A DNA stretch of 64,000 bases from Emydura subglobosa (taxonomy: Eukaryota; Chordata; Testudines; Chelidae): the NCBI GenBank assembly GCA_007922225.1, contig ML679941.1:55267849-55331848 (forward strand), in the 5' to 3' direction. The notes under the pieces are model-generated. The model saw nothing but the letters and a program-made list of their open reading frames with translations, was not told where the DNA came from and made no database searches. The position numbers were made by a program, and so were the translations under genes. Position 1 is the stretch's first letter, and each line of letters starts with the position of its first letter. Positions 1 through 11,141 of the stretch are shown here, piece after piece.

Positions 1-124
1 TCTTCTAGGTGTGAACAAAGTTTAACACATTATAAGCAAATAACTATTTGTTTTTTCCTGACAACTGTTGGGACAAGCTGCAGGCAGGAAAGTGAAAAGG
101 CCTCCTCTATACCTGTTAACTGAG

Positions 125-421
125 ACCTGGTCTACACTACAGAGTTAGGTCGACGCATGGCAGTTTACGTAGACCTAACTATACAAGGGCAAGTCTACAG
201 TTAAAACGCTGCATTGGCGCAGATGTAGCACTGTAATGAAGATGCTGAGAGGAGAGAGCTCTCCTGTTGCCATAATTCACCTCCCCAAGAGGCGATAGCT
301 ATGTTGATGGGGGAAGCTCTCCCGCCTAAATAGTGTGGTCTACACAAGGGGTTAGGTCATGGATTTTTCATACCCCTTAACAATGTAGTTATACCGATAT
401 AGCTCTGTACTGTAGACCAGA
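125..421. repeat. Harbinger-like MITE (family A), nearly full length
   Basis: This is a roughly 300 bp palindromic non-autonomous DNA transposon. It opens with cctggtctacacta and closes with gtactgtagaccag, which form terminal inverted repeats. The interior alternates gttaggtc/gacctaac motifs, also in inverted orientation. The first 29 bases match the right end of the Harbinger element near 53.37 kb at 25 positions (seen). Assignment to PIF/Harbinger is therefore inference from shared termini. No clean 3-bp target duplication is readable. Confidence 0.75.
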
Positions 422-429
422 ACTGTCTC

Positions 430-880
430 TACATTAACATTTTGCTCCTGCTGATGTAACTGCCCTGCTATGCTGACTTAATAACTCCACCTTCATGAGA
501 GGCGTAGAGTCAATATCGATGAAGTTAGGTCAATGCAGTGTCACTGGAGACACTGCATTGCTTACATCGACTGTTAATGGCTTTCAGAAGCTGTTCCGCA
601 ATGCCCCACATTGACAGTACAGTCAATACAAGCACTCATGGTGAGGACGCACTGCTGACACAAGTGAGTGTAGTGTGAACATTCAAAAGCGATTTAATTA
701 CTGAAGCAGCTGTACTTTGGCAAAAATCAGCTTTTGTTGAGAAAACAGTGGAGGTGTGCATACTGCAATGCTCCTCCTGCTGATTTAACTCTCCTGCTAT
801 GCCAACATAATAAAACCACCTGGAAATGGAAAGAAGAGAATCCACATACAAACTTGTACTCATCTAGCTAAAATAGGTTT
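430..880. repeat. Harbinger-like MITE (family B)
   Basis: This copy shares a long diverged core with 3480-3680. Both carry gaggcgtagagtcaa or a close variant, then cttacatcgactgt, ctttcagaag, caatgccccac and gacagtacagt in the same order. The family is non-coding. Its boundaries are approximate because it abuts the family A element at 421. The tail contains a second, shorter copy of the ctcctgctgat/ctgctatgc motifs found near its start. Confidence 0.6.
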
Positions 881-2138
881 GCAAACCCACTTTTAGCCAA
901 ATCAGTTCAAGTTTGTATGTTAACAAATGCAGATGCAAGCCTGATACATGCCAGGTTTAAACTGAAGTTAAGAGATTCTACACAGTTTTGTACCAATTTA
1001 ACTAAATTGGTTTAAAATACCCTTTTGTTAAACTGGTACAGTTATGTGTGCACAACAGACCTCATCATTGCAGAAAAATGTACTCAGCCAATAACAGGAG
1101 CAAAGGTGTGAATGCACCCCATTCATCACAGTAAATTATGGACTATTTATCAACTTCAGAGCTTATTTCAAACCATTTAAATGCTAACAACTTTCCTTTT
1201 CTTTAGGAAAACAAACAAGGAAGTCAAATACACAAAAGCTATGTACTTGCAATGTTAATGTTCCACAATTAAACACACAAAGCGAGGGAATACAGCAGTT
1301 AAGGTTCTTGAATTAGCATTAACTTGCCCACATTGTGCATACATAGTTGTGATTACTGGTTAGGCTACTAAATACACACTATCTGCAAAACAGATGAGTT
1401 CATGTTTCTGTGAGAACCTTAATTTTTGCATTCCCTGACTTTGTTCAAATATATAACTTTAATGTTGCACTAATGTTAATTTTTTACGCTAAAACTCTAA
1501 TCTTGCCATGGATGTAGAGGCGAGCCACGTGGATCCAATTACAGAACTGGACCTCAGTTCACACATATTACATTAATTATATGCATCACATAAACTAACG
1601 CTCTTTTTGTGGAAATTTAATAAAACATTGCTTGTGAAAAATAAGCAGAGAGCACAGAAATATATGAAGGATAAAAGTCCTCCTCAGCAATAAAAGCAAC
1701 TCTTTAGACTAATAAGACTTATACACTGCCCTCAGTCCAAAAACAGAACTCCCAAGTCTGTCAATGGTCCAAATGATTCCATTTTTTTAATTGAACAAAT
1801 AAAATAATTTTAATCCTTTAAGCTTGTTCTAGTTCAATGGGGGGGCTTCACTTTTCACATTGCATGATAACTTATTTACTTGGAATTCATTAATATCTGA
1901 AACAGGAAAAAAAGGAGAAAGCTAATAGCTTAGTATGATAATATCATGCTATCATGATAAGAAGATAAAAAATACAGTTCCATCCTAGGCAAAGTGAATA
2001 GACTGATCAATTCAGTAACATGAAAACCTGTAGTTATGCTCATCAAAATATGTATTTAAGTTACCATAAAAGTTTGCAAGGTATGCTATTTTGCCATCAA
2101 ATATTACATTTCAATTCATATAAATTAATGTTAAAAAT
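881..2138. other. AT-rich intergenic sequence, no gene seen
   Basis: I see no coding potential, RNA gene or clear repeat here. The sequence is AT-rich, with short stretches of alternating caaattta and ttaaattgg type motifs near 980-1030. Confidence 0.6.
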
Positions 2139-2230
2139 TTTGTATAAAAAACAGTGAGAGTTCTGTGGCACCTTAAAGACTAACAAATTTATTTGGGCAT
2201 AAGCTTTCGTGGGTTCTTCCCACGAAAGCT
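2139..2230 (-). repeat. Penelope-like / hammerhead-type repeat, left inverted copy
   Basis: Read on the minus strand this copy gives cccacgaaagcttatgccc, then aaataaatttgttagtc, then aaggtgccacagaactctc. The same sequence occurs on the plus strand at 2631-2695. The ccCACGAAAGC-ttat-GC segment has the layout of hammerhead stem II (3' side), the GAAA core and a minimal stem III, as described for Penelope-like retroelements. The expected CUGAUGA core is absent: the sequence turns back on itself through gtgggttcttcccac. The family call is inference from the motif and memory. Confidence 0.55.
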
Positions 2231-2630
2231 NNNNNNNNNNNNNNNNNNNNNNNNNNNNNNNNNNNNNNNNNNNNNNNNNNNNNNNNNNNNNNNNNNNNNN
2301 NNNNNNNNNNNNNNNNNNNNNNNNNNNNNNNNNNNNNNNNNNNNNNNNNNNNNNNNNNNNNNNNNNNNNNNNNNNNNNNNNNNNNNNNNNNNNNNNNNNN
2401 NNNNNNNNNNNNNNNNNNNNNNNNNNNNNNNNNNNNNNNNNNNNNNNNNNNNNNNNNNNNNNNNNNNNNNNNNNNNNNNNNNNNNNNNNNNNNNNNNNNN
2501 NNNNNNNNNNNNNNNNNNNNNNNNNNNNNNNNNNNNNNNNNNNNNNNNNNNNNNNNNNNNNNNNNNNNNNNNNNNNNNNNNNNNNNNNNNNNNNNNNNNN
2601 NNNNNNNNNNNNNNNNNNNNNNNNNNNNNN
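2231..2630. other. Assembly gap (400 N)
   Basis: Exactly 400 unknown bases, flanked on both sides by inverted copies of the same repeat. The inverted arrangement probably caused the assembly break. The length may be a placeholder. Confidence 0.99.
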
Positions 2631-2738
2631 CCCACGAAAGCTTATGCCCAAATAAATTTGTTAGTCTTTAAGGTGCCACAGAACTCTCACTGTTTTGCTA
2701 AAAACAGACTAACACGGCTACCACTCTGGAACTCATGT
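2631..2738 (+). repeat. Penelope-like / hammerhead-type repeat, right copy
   Basis: This begins cccacgaaagcttatgcccaaataaatttg and runs through ggtgccacagaactctcac to cagactaacacggctaccactctgga. In a working minimal hammerhead, the base after stem III (position 16.1) should be U, pairing with the last A of GAAA. This copy reads gcttatgccc, so that position is C and the ribozyme would be inactive. It extends further right than the left copy does, by the gactaacacggctacc segment. Confidence 0.55.
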
Positions 2739-3059
2739 ATAAAAAAAAGTAGTTTTGGTTAACCTACCATATACTTTCTTAGCTGAAATAGTAAAATCCT
2801 TTTAAAGATCCAAGAATCAAACCTGCCTGAGTAAAGAACACTTGTGTGTGATTTCTTGTTTGAGTTAGTCCTATAAAAGATTTTGTCACCCACTTTGTCT
2901 TGCTAAGAGCCAGAGAACCACAGTGCAAATCCGCACTGTCTCCACATTGTGTGTCAGAGTTGCTGCCCCATCCACCCTCATTCTCTCCTGTAAGTGTATT
3001 CAACAGAGCAGCTGCCTTCTTACCCCCACCAACTCCTACAGGGTGTGTGTGTGTGTTTA

Positions 3060-3268
3060 AGGCTATATCTCCACAGGGATAAAAAAAGCTGCGGCAGGTT
3101 TGGGTCAGCTGACTCAGGCTCACGGGGCTCAGACTCTGGAGCTAAAAGGGTCCCAGAATTCTGGCTGGCGCCCACGCTGAAGTTCAGCAATTTTTAGCCC
3201 CACAACTTGAGCCCAGCAAGCCCCAGTCAGCTGAGCTTGGCTGCAGCAAGGAGCCTGCACTGATCTTT
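3060..3268. repeat. Palindromic MITE remnant (same family as 16.1 and 32.9 kb)
   Basis: The left arm (gctgcggcagg, gtcagctgactcaggct, ggagctaaaa) is mirrored by the right arm (tttttagcccc, cagtcagctgagcttgg, ctgcagc). The outer right end is missing and runs into the hAT-like sequence that ends near 3395. Confidence 0.5.
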
Positions 3269-3269
3269 T

Positions 3270-3395
3270 AGCCCTGCGGAAACACATTCCACCAGCAGCT
3301 CCCTTCCGCAGCCAGCAGGAGGGGAGCCACAGGCCACTCTGAAAGCCCCTGCGGGCCACTTTTGGCCCATGGGCCACAGATTGGGAATCACTGCC
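3270..3395 (-). mobile_element. hAT non-autonomous element, one end only
   Basis: On the minus strand it starts cagtgattcccaatctgtgg followed by cccatgggcc, the usual head of vertebrate cagtg-type hAT MITEs. The adjoining octamer ccctaaaa has T-A at its centre, as in the other hAT duplications in the window. The matching octamer at the other end is not present, so the element is truncated or interrupted. Confidence 0.5.
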
Positions 3396-3451
3396 CTAAA
3401 AGCTTCTGCCCTCCTGCCCCCACCTATTGTCTCCTGAGCTTTGTGTGTTTC

Positions 3452-3955
3452 AGCCTGTCTATACACTATGCCAACTTTATAACTCTACCTCCACGTGAGG
3501 CATAGAGTCAACGTCGATGTAGTTAGATTGAAGCAATGCCAGTGTACACTCTGTGTTGCTTACATCGACTGTCATTGTCTTTCAGAAGCCATCCCACAAT
3601 GCCCCACCACACTGACAGTACAGTTGGTACAAATGCTCCTAGTGAGGATGCGCACCGTAGACATACGGAGCAAAGGGTGGACACGTACAAGTGGTGGAAT
3701 TGATGTGGCAGCTATATGCCACCATAAATTAGGCTGACAATTTTGTAGACATACCTACGGCGATAAAAATGGGTTCTCTCATCAGCATAGATAATCCACC
3801 TCCCTGAGAGGCGAGAGCTAGATGACGGAAGAATTCATCCATTGACCTAGCACTGTCTACACAGGGATTTAGGTTGGCTTAACTACATCACTCAGGGAGG
3901 TGGATTTTTCACACCCCTGATGTCGTTTTCTAATTTTCGAGTGTAGAGCAGCCCT
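3452..3955. repeat. Harbinger-like MITE, family B core plus family A-like tail
   Basis: Positions 3480-3680 match the family B copy at 480-690. The remainder (agataatccacctccctgagaggcgagagc, then gtctacacagggatttagg) is the family A or C type. It may be one complex element or two adjacent insertions. It ends in gtgtagagcagccct. Confidence 0.6.
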
Positions 3956-5450
3956 CACCACTGCTGCTGCTGCCCTCCCACCCCACTCATCATCTCCTAT
4001 GGGTGTGCGCGCATAACTAGAGTCCTGAAAATCTGTGGCTATCCACTTTACCTCAGCGGCGACCACACCTCAGAGGCAGATACAAATTTTGTATCCGTGC
4101 AGGGCTCTCTGTGTAACAGAACTGCTGCCCCCGTCACCCCCGCACCTCTGGGGGAGAGAAGGGGTAACAGTGCTAATTGACACCCCCGGCTCTTCCACGG
4201 AGTGGGTGCTTAACAGAGCGGCTGCTCCCTGCGGGAGCATCAAACCCAGTGGTACCCCTCCTCCCCCGCCCCGCGGCGTGTGTGCGACCGAGCTGCTGCC
4301 CCCTCACGCTGGGCGATCACAGCACTAATGAGGGCCCGGCTCTGGCCAGTGGGGAGCGTGCGGCAGGCCAGACAGCCGGGCTCCGGCTCCCGCTCTCCTC
4401 CGGCCTCGCTCACGGGAAGGAGGCCGCTGCCCGTCCTTGGCCCAGCTCCCTGCTGCTGCAGCAGCGCCCTGGCCTCCCGCCGGGGTTAAACGCGGGGAGA
4501 GCGAGCGAGGCCTAGGCAGCCGGGCTGGCCCGGCCCGAGAGGAAGAAAGGAAGGAAGGAGCGAGGAGGCGGCGGCGGCGGCGGCGGTGGTGGTAGCAGCA
4601 GCCCCTGCCGCGGGGCCAAGCCTCCCCCGGGAGGCGGAGGGAGCCGAGCGAGCCGCCCTCCCCCCCCTGCCGCGGGGCCGAGCCTGGGCGCGCCGCTCGT
4701 CCCTGGTGGTTCCGGTTGCCAGGCCGGGCGGCGGCGGCGGGGTCACGGCGGCGGCGGCGGCGGGCGGGTCAGAGGGTAAAGGTCGCTCCCCCAGCATCCT
4801 TCGTGCTGGATACTCAGCCATCTTGGATCCGCGGGACAAGAAAATTCATGCGGTGAGTTCGGCCCCCATTATTTTCTGGCCCCCTCCCCGCGGCGCGCTC
4901 GGCCCGCTCCTTCCCAACGGGGCCTGCGGGCGCTGGGGGTGAGGCCCCCGGCGGTCCGGGCCCGGCTCGGAGGGCGGCCTGGGCCTGGCCGCAGCCTGCC
5001 GAGTTTCCGTTTGCTTTTGTCTCCGAGGGAGAGAGAGCGAGAGAGGGGGGGACGCGCAACGTCTGAGTCGGGAGCGGAGCCCTTAGGCCCAGCCCAGGCA
5101 GCGGCCCTGGCCTCCTCCGCCATCCCCAGCCGCGGCGGCGGCGGCGCCCGGGCCCCGCTCTGCGGGGAGGGAAAGGCCGGCGCTGCGGGAGGCGGCAGAG
5201 CCCGGGGCCCCCACCCGGGGGCCTCCTCATCCTCTGCGGCCACCTCTGGCACCTCACACAGCCCGGTTTCCCTTCCTGTTGCGCCGCTCGCTGCCCCTTG
5301 CCCTGCCTCCTGCTTCTTCTCCCCGCTCCGGCCTGGCCCCCCCATCTGTTTCTCCTCCCCGCCAGTCCTTGGCCTAGTTGTGGTTCCTGAAACCCTCCAG
5401 CCCCATCGCACATTCGGCTTGTTTAGCACCAACTTATCCTCACACACCTA
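3940..5450 (+). promoter_or_regulatory. CpG island promoter
   Basis: An abrupt change to GC- and CpG-rich sequence, densest from about 4.2 to 5.35 kb, in otherwise AT-rich DNA. It contains Sp1-like GGGCGG boxes, CGG runs and no TATA box at a sensible place, all typical of a broadly expressed TATA-less vertebrate promoter. A gccatcttgg block at 4817-4826 fits a YY1 site in its usual spot just downstream of transcription starts. No divergent gene was recognised to the left. Confidence 0.75.
4480..4852 (+). other. Probable non-coding first exon with splice donor
   Basis: The right boundary is a strong 5' splice site, cg|gtgagt, with the intron starting at 4853. The left boundary is a guess, because no transcription start can be read. 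The sequence holds (CGG)n runs at 4567-4591, 4726-4740 and 4746-4768 and a YY1-like gccatcttgg near the end, a common 5' UTR layout. An ATG at 4848-4850 lies five bases before the donor in weak Kozak context. It could be a split start codon, but it reaches a stop at once if unspliced. A reading frame stays open from 4586 to the donor, but it is a GC-rich low-complexity frame with no recognisable domain. I do not recognise the gene. The next exon must lie beyond, or be hidden in, the following 59 kb. Confidence 0.5.
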
Positions 5451-8079
5451 ATGTCCCTCGTCCCCTGTGCCTTTTGGCTCTGGGCTAAGAAACCGATGGA
5501 GCGAAATCTGCCACTCACAGATTCTGCTGCCACTGGTTTTTCCTTATAGGCGATGCTGGGGTTTTGCTGTTCGCGAGTGTGGCCTTGAGGCCTGGGTTAT
5601 ATGAGTCCACTAGATGAAGAGAGGTGGGTGAAATACGGTTCCTTGCTTTTTGGTGTATTCTCCACAGCCTTCCTGAGGGTGGTTGAGATGATGTCGGAAC
5701 AGGTTCTGAGCCTCTCTCAAGAAATGTTTGTTAAATAAACTTGAAGCAAACGGAACCGCTTCTTCTGAGTGCTGCTGGCTCTTTCTATGTAGGATGGTAG
5801 CTTGTTTTCCTGTGTGTGGTGATGGTTCTGCTTTGAAGTAGCTTTCATTGTGAACCAGTGCTAATGGGTACCATGTAGATATAGCAGGGGAGAATGAATT
5901 CTTGTGTTTACAGTTGTAGTGGTGCATGCATTACTTAAACTTTTATTGTTCAAGTTAGAGCTAGCTTTGGTTTAGATATTTTGTATAGTCTGTCCAAAGC
6001 CCACAACATAATTATGTGTCATTGTGGATCAGCTGCTTTTCTTTTTTAAAAATCCATGTTGTTAGAGAAACTTACTGCAATAATTGTGGTGTTGGGTTTT
6101 TATTTCAAATATAAAATTTACAGATCTCCTGTTTGATTGTTGGGTGGGAAGTTAATTAAGTCCATCAAGGAAGGAAACGTTCATGTTGGTTTATGCACCA
6201 GTAACATTTGGTGTAAGTGATTGGTTGCTGGGCTTAGTGCAGCAATAGGGGAGCTTAAAGTTTATCAAACTTGCTGTCACATCAGTCAGGAGGCATTATT
6301 AGATTTCTGGAAACATGGATGCAGTTCAAACTATTAAGGCATATGCGGACCAGAACAATCTAAATATAATTATTCAGATTTTATGCACTAATGTCCTTTG
6401 ATTTTTTTCCCTATAATAGTATTTTTCAGCATAGTGTATTGCTGATTAAAGCATTCCTAATCCAGTTCTTGAGGACTGCACTATTTTATAACATCATAAC
6501 TGTGTTGAGAATTCCAGCTGACACATGCTAAACTTCCAGATTTCAAGGTGCTAGATCCTTTTGGTATTGTGAAGGAATTTGAGTACTTTATAGTTTATAA
6601 AAAGAATTGGCATACCAGTCATTGGAAAGCGGTATTTCAGTTTCTTTTTCAGGAAGCTGATGATGATGCTAACATTAAGTAGTATTAGAAAAGGAAGGAT
6701 AAAACAAGTTGGTTTGTTTGCTCATCTGTGTTGTTTCATTATCATTTCTTTCTGATATATGTCTAATGCCTTTAGCTAAGATTTAAAAAGTGACTAGTGA
6801 TTTTGGGTATTCCAGTTTCTGAATGCCCAACTTGAGATGCTTTTAAAAGCATCTTTTAAAAAATAAAAAAATAAAATCAGAAGTGTGATTACTTAGTACT
6901 TCATGAAAATCAGGCCATTAAGGTGTCTCCAGTTAGGCAGTCAAAAATTGAGGTCTGAAAATCTTGGCCTTTGTCTCTAGCTTGTATTAAGAGTTAGGTA
7001 TGCTATTTATCCAGGTGCTTGACCCTACATCTGAAATTGGAAACTTGCATTTTAGGCTTCAGTTTTACAGAGTTTGTATGGGTGCAGGATACTCTATCTA
7101 TCCAGAATTCATTGTATAATCATAGTTTTAATTTTTATAGTTATTTTTGTATTTTAAAAATACACTTCACATCACTCTACTTTCAAGTATTCAAGAATTC
7201 TGTAACTTGTTCTATTTACCTGCTTTATGGATTGAAGAAGTGTCAGTTACTAAATCGACAATGTATTGTTAAAGTAAAATGAAAGCAACCTGCATCAGAC
7301 TTTCTGACTTGATCTAAAATATTGAGCCTAACGCTAATTTTTGTCAAATTCTTCTGTCAGAAATGCAAATCTGACTGAAATCTATTGGAATTGTGCACAA
7401 GTATTTCAGGGACAGAATTTGGCCTTAAGCATTGCAGGATCCTGGTTGTTTTAAAGCACTGTTTAAATAAATCTATAATTCAACCTGTTACTCGTTTGTG
7501 GCAATCTGAGTAGCAATTAAAGAATATATGGTAGTTCCCGCTTTTTCTTTACTTGTTGGTAAACTACTCATCATATTTGTTGTGTATATTTCTAAATATT
7601 AGAATAGACAGAGGGAGGAATTTTCAGTGCTCCAGCCTAAGCACATATACAAGAAATATGCTATGTACTAGTCTAAACAAAACTGAATTTCTTTTGTGGG
7701 ATTGGGGAAAAGGGGGAAACAAACCAACAAAAGCTGTTAATCATAATGATATACAGGATTAGTCGATCATTTTTATAATTAATGCAGAAAATACAGTCTG
7801 AATTTCTTGGCTTTTGTCAAAGTTTCATAGTTAGGTTAACATTCATTAGCTTATCTAAGAATCTTAATTAAAAAAAATAGTGTTAGGAATTTGATAAAAT
7901 TGTTAGTGAAATTTTAAAGAATACATTTGTAGTTGAAAACTTCTGATGTTTCAAATACACTATATCCAAAGACTCAGATTGGTTTGTTTTGGTTCCAGTT
8001 TCCTGGGTAGAGGTCATTTATGTACTATAAATAAGACTGACTGAAATCAAGGGCACTATCTTGGTCTATTGGCAAAGGC
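5451..8079 (+). other. Intron-like sequence, no exon seen
   Basis: AT-rich single-copy-looking DNA immediately downstream of the first exon. No coding segment, RNA gene or clear recent repeat is visible. A short fragment at 6905-6965 resembles an ancient amniote repeat with a ttaggcagtcaaaaattg type motif. Confidence 0.6.
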
Positions 8080-8186
8080 TCTGATCCTGTAAACGCTTAT
8101 GTGTGTGCTTAACTTTAAGCGTGCAAGTAGCCTCAGTGACTTAAATAAGTCTACATATTTGCATAAGTGTTTGCAGTATTGGGGTT
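8080..8186. repeat. Ancient palindromic amniote repeat
   Basis: The left arm, gatcctgtaaacgcttatgtg, is mirrored by gcataagtgtttgcagtattggg at the right end, with cttaactttaagcgtg in between. I recall this palindromic family as common in birds and turtles. It is strongly diverged and therefore old. Confidence 0.6.
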
Positions 8187-8664
8187 TAAATATGTATCGA
8201 TGATTTTCTGAAACCTAAAAAATATTTGTCTTGTTAGATTGACGTTAGTGTCATTGAGCTTTATTATAACACTAAAAGAACTGTTTTTTTTTAAGTGAAA
8301 TTATTGCATAGACTATTTTAAAATGCTAATAACCCTTTACTGGTTTTTGGGGTATATATGAGAGAGAGTTGACATCCAAAGAGCCATGTCTATGTTGAAT
8401 AAGTGGTTACAAAATTAATTGTATATAAAGTATTTTTGAGACTCAATACTGCTGAAATAAAAGCACTATTTTATTTGTACACTTTTGAAGTAAAATCTAA
8501 CTTACAATATCTTTTGAATTTATGGGAAAATTAATAGTGCCTTGTAAAGAAGGATCTCAAAATGCATTACAATGATGTACAAGTTGCTAGGTTTTAGCCT
8601 AAGGCAAATATGTGGTAGGTGAGATCACCTGAAAATAAAGGTTTAATGATGAAAGTGTTTGACA

Positions 8665-8919
8665 CCTAATTTACACTAGAAAGTTTGGTGGTATAGCTGT
8701 ATCCTCCCAGTGTAGATGCAGCTTATACTGGCAAAATAGCGTTTTGGGATAGGTTATACTGATTCCCTGAAAGAAGTAAGCTATTCTGGAAAAGGCACTC
8801 TTTTGCTGGTATGACTGCATCTGAAATAAGGCTTTTGCTGGTACAGATATGCCTTTAAGAAATCATGCCCCTAACTGACATTATTATGCAGGCAAAAGTT
8901 TTTGGTGTAGACCTGGCCT
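8665..8919. repeat. Harbinger-like MITE, diverged
   Basis: Starts ctaatttacactag and ends gtgtagacctggcc, with internal gctggta and tatactg motifs in both orientations. This is the same terminal type as the 125 bp element, but with a different interior. Confidence 0.6.
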
Positions 8920-9430
8920 CCATGCCTCTTATGTGAAAAATTTTAATTGTCACTTGTCTCAAGCTTTAGTAGAGAGAGAACTGGTGACAGAATATCAGGC
9001 GGTAGCTTGAAGACTGTTATGCTGCTTGTAACAATGTACAAACATGAATTACACATCATTTACTGTACATGTGCACTACCACCACATTAGCCTATTATAC
9101 AGTAATATCAATGGCTGCTATATTTTTTTAAAATGCTTCCACTCTTCTAATAAATTGTCATGTTTGAATAAATTTCATCTCTAGATAATACATTTTAGGT
9201 ATTTCTTTAAAAGATATGCTAGATTTATTAATAATAGCAAGGTATACTTTTATAAGTTGTTTAGTACTGACACTGCTTCATACTGTACAGTACACAAAAA
9301 AAAAAAACCCCATAATTTCTACCCTGCAGAATTTAAAATTATATAAGAATATACAGCTGGATAAGTAAGGATACCATTTTCTTTTGTAGCTTTTTATTTC
9401 TCTGTTGTTCATGATACCCTCTACAAACTT

Positions 9431-9531
9431 GTATTATGGTAGCACTTGTGTGCTCAAGTCATGGACTGGGACCCCAGTGCTAGACACTGTACAAATTGAA
9501 CAAAAAAGATGATCGCTGCCCCAAAGAAGCT
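9431..9531. repeat. Ancient vertebrate interspersed repeat (L2/SINE-like)
   Basis: Contains gtgctagacactgtacaaa and gatcgctgccccaaagaag, a tail I recognise from a widespread old amniote repeat. It is short and diverged, with no coding content. Confidence 0.5.
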
Positions 9532-10264
9532 ACTGGTGTTTGTTTCCTATTATGTAAATGTTTCTCTTCTGTTTCTCCCCTCAGCTCCCTTATTTCTGTG
9601 GCACATAGTTCAACAAGCCTTTGTCTATTGTATGTCAGCCCTTGTTGTTTTTTCATTGATGATCAAAGGTGCTCTGAAAATAAGATTTTTACTGAACTTG
9701 ACCTCTTCTGCTGTATGCTTGGGTGTTTGTGAAATTAAACAAATCACAGGTTGGGAGACTTAAAAACACAAAAATCCCTTGAGCATTCTCCACCAGATTG
9801 TACTTGTAGGTTAAAGTTTGAGAATAAGCTATTTGAGAATCCTTTTAAAAAAATTAAGCATTGTGATCTTTTCAGTCACTTGCTTTTCTTTGCTGATTTA
9901 TTTGATGTAACAGTCCAAGAGTAACTTATTTGATATTCATTAAAATCCTTCAGGTTCTCACTTCCATTTGTTTGTTTATTTTGGTTTTTTCCCTCCCACC
10001 ACACCACAAATTTCTGGTGGTTTATATTTGCTGAAGTTGCATCAAAAAATCTGGTCATGGACATTAGTTTGTGTGCTTGAAGCATTTTCAGAGCTCTGGT
10101 ACCAGTTGATTAGAGCACATGAAACTGATAAGACTGCTGAAGTCAAGTTGCATCTATCTATTTGTAAAAAGCTGTAGTTGGCTTATTAACACAATTAGTG
10201 TGAAATACTCATACTCTCTTGGGTAGTGAAATGGAAAATATTATTTTGCATGTTGTTAATTGTC

Positions 10265-10460
10265 GGAGCAGTAGTCCAGAGCATGAGAACGAGAGTAAGA
10301 AAACCTGAGCTCTGTTCCTGGCCCTTCCGCTAACTTGATGTGTGACCTTGGGTAAGTCACTTAACCGGTTGTACCACAGTTTCCTATGTGTAATATTGAG
10401 GTAATACTTTGTAGCCTTATGGATGGAAAGTTGTGTAAAATATATGGTATTATTATTTTC
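10265..10460 (+). repeat. CORE/MIR-type SINE
   Basis: Carries the highly recognisable core tgtgaccttgggtaagtcac, followed by ttaacc and cagtttcctatgtgtaa. A tail ends gtgtaaaatatatggtattattatt. The order (body, core, AT-rich tail) gives the plus orientation. The tRNA-derived head is too diverged to call. Confidence 0.75.
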
Positions 10461-11141
10461 TTAGTTACTCATAATGGTAAATGTGTAAACAGTGGAAAAC
10501 TAGCACTTAAAAATGGTGTTGTACATTAAGTCGGTAGGTGACAGTTCTGTTGTTTGCACCTAGTTGTTTTGTTGTAGTGTTGCTGAAACACTTTCCATTG
10601 CAATATAAGTATTGTCGAGGAAAAATAAAGTCACACTGCTACATTTTAGAGTTGGATCGGGTGCAGCTTTAATTGTGACACACACACAATCACATAACCA
10701 TAGCTATGGGGAATACTATAGCCATAGGGAAAACCCAGGTGGCTATAGGGAAGTCAAGCAGCATGTCTGGATGCTGGGCAAATGTACTTCACCTGGCTAC
10801 CAGATACAAAAGACTTATATAGGGGTTGCTTAGGTTCATTTACATGTTGATCGTATAGTGGAATTGGATTAACAGTTTATACTTAACAGGAAAGATAATC
10901 AATGCACAGTGGGGCACACCAGATGCCCTCACAGGATCGCCCAATGAGTCACTTGAGTATACAGTGTAGTTTTCAGGGACCCTGGCTAACACCCGAAGAT
11001 GGGTGGTTACACAATACCTGTTCAAATGCTAAATTGTATGGAGTGAGTTTCTATGGGGCCGGTAAGACAATATAAATATGTATATTTGTTTGGAACCATT
11101 AACAAGGAGTTTTTTCACTTCTGTATCTGGATGAAATAGAA

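Larger units (their letters stand above)
2940..4310. repeat. Degenerate GC-rich promoter-proximal repeat, split by MITEs
   Basis: A loose motif (acagagc-n-gctgcccc followed by a C-rich run and ggtgtgtg) recurs at about 2955, 3003, 3960, 4115, 4210 and 4285. The middle of the tract is occupied by transposon sequence (3058-3955), so the repeat appears to have been split by insertions. It resembles an eroded minisatellite next to the CpG island. The exact unit length cannot be settled by eye. Confidence 0.35.

Noticed and set aside
2097..2762. Several open frames across the N-filled gap on both strands
   Set aside because: They are open only because Ns do not produce stops. The flanks are an inverted repeat.
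4586..4942. Plus-strand 118-codon frame through the CpG island
   Set aside because: GC-rich low-complexity frame that runs across the likely splice donor at 4853. No recognisable domain.
4814..5447. Long minus-strand and plus-strand frames (170-199 codons) downstream of the donor
   Set aside because: GC-rich sequence suppresses stop codons. The predicted proteins are only Pro/Arg/Gly/Ala runs and several frames overlap.
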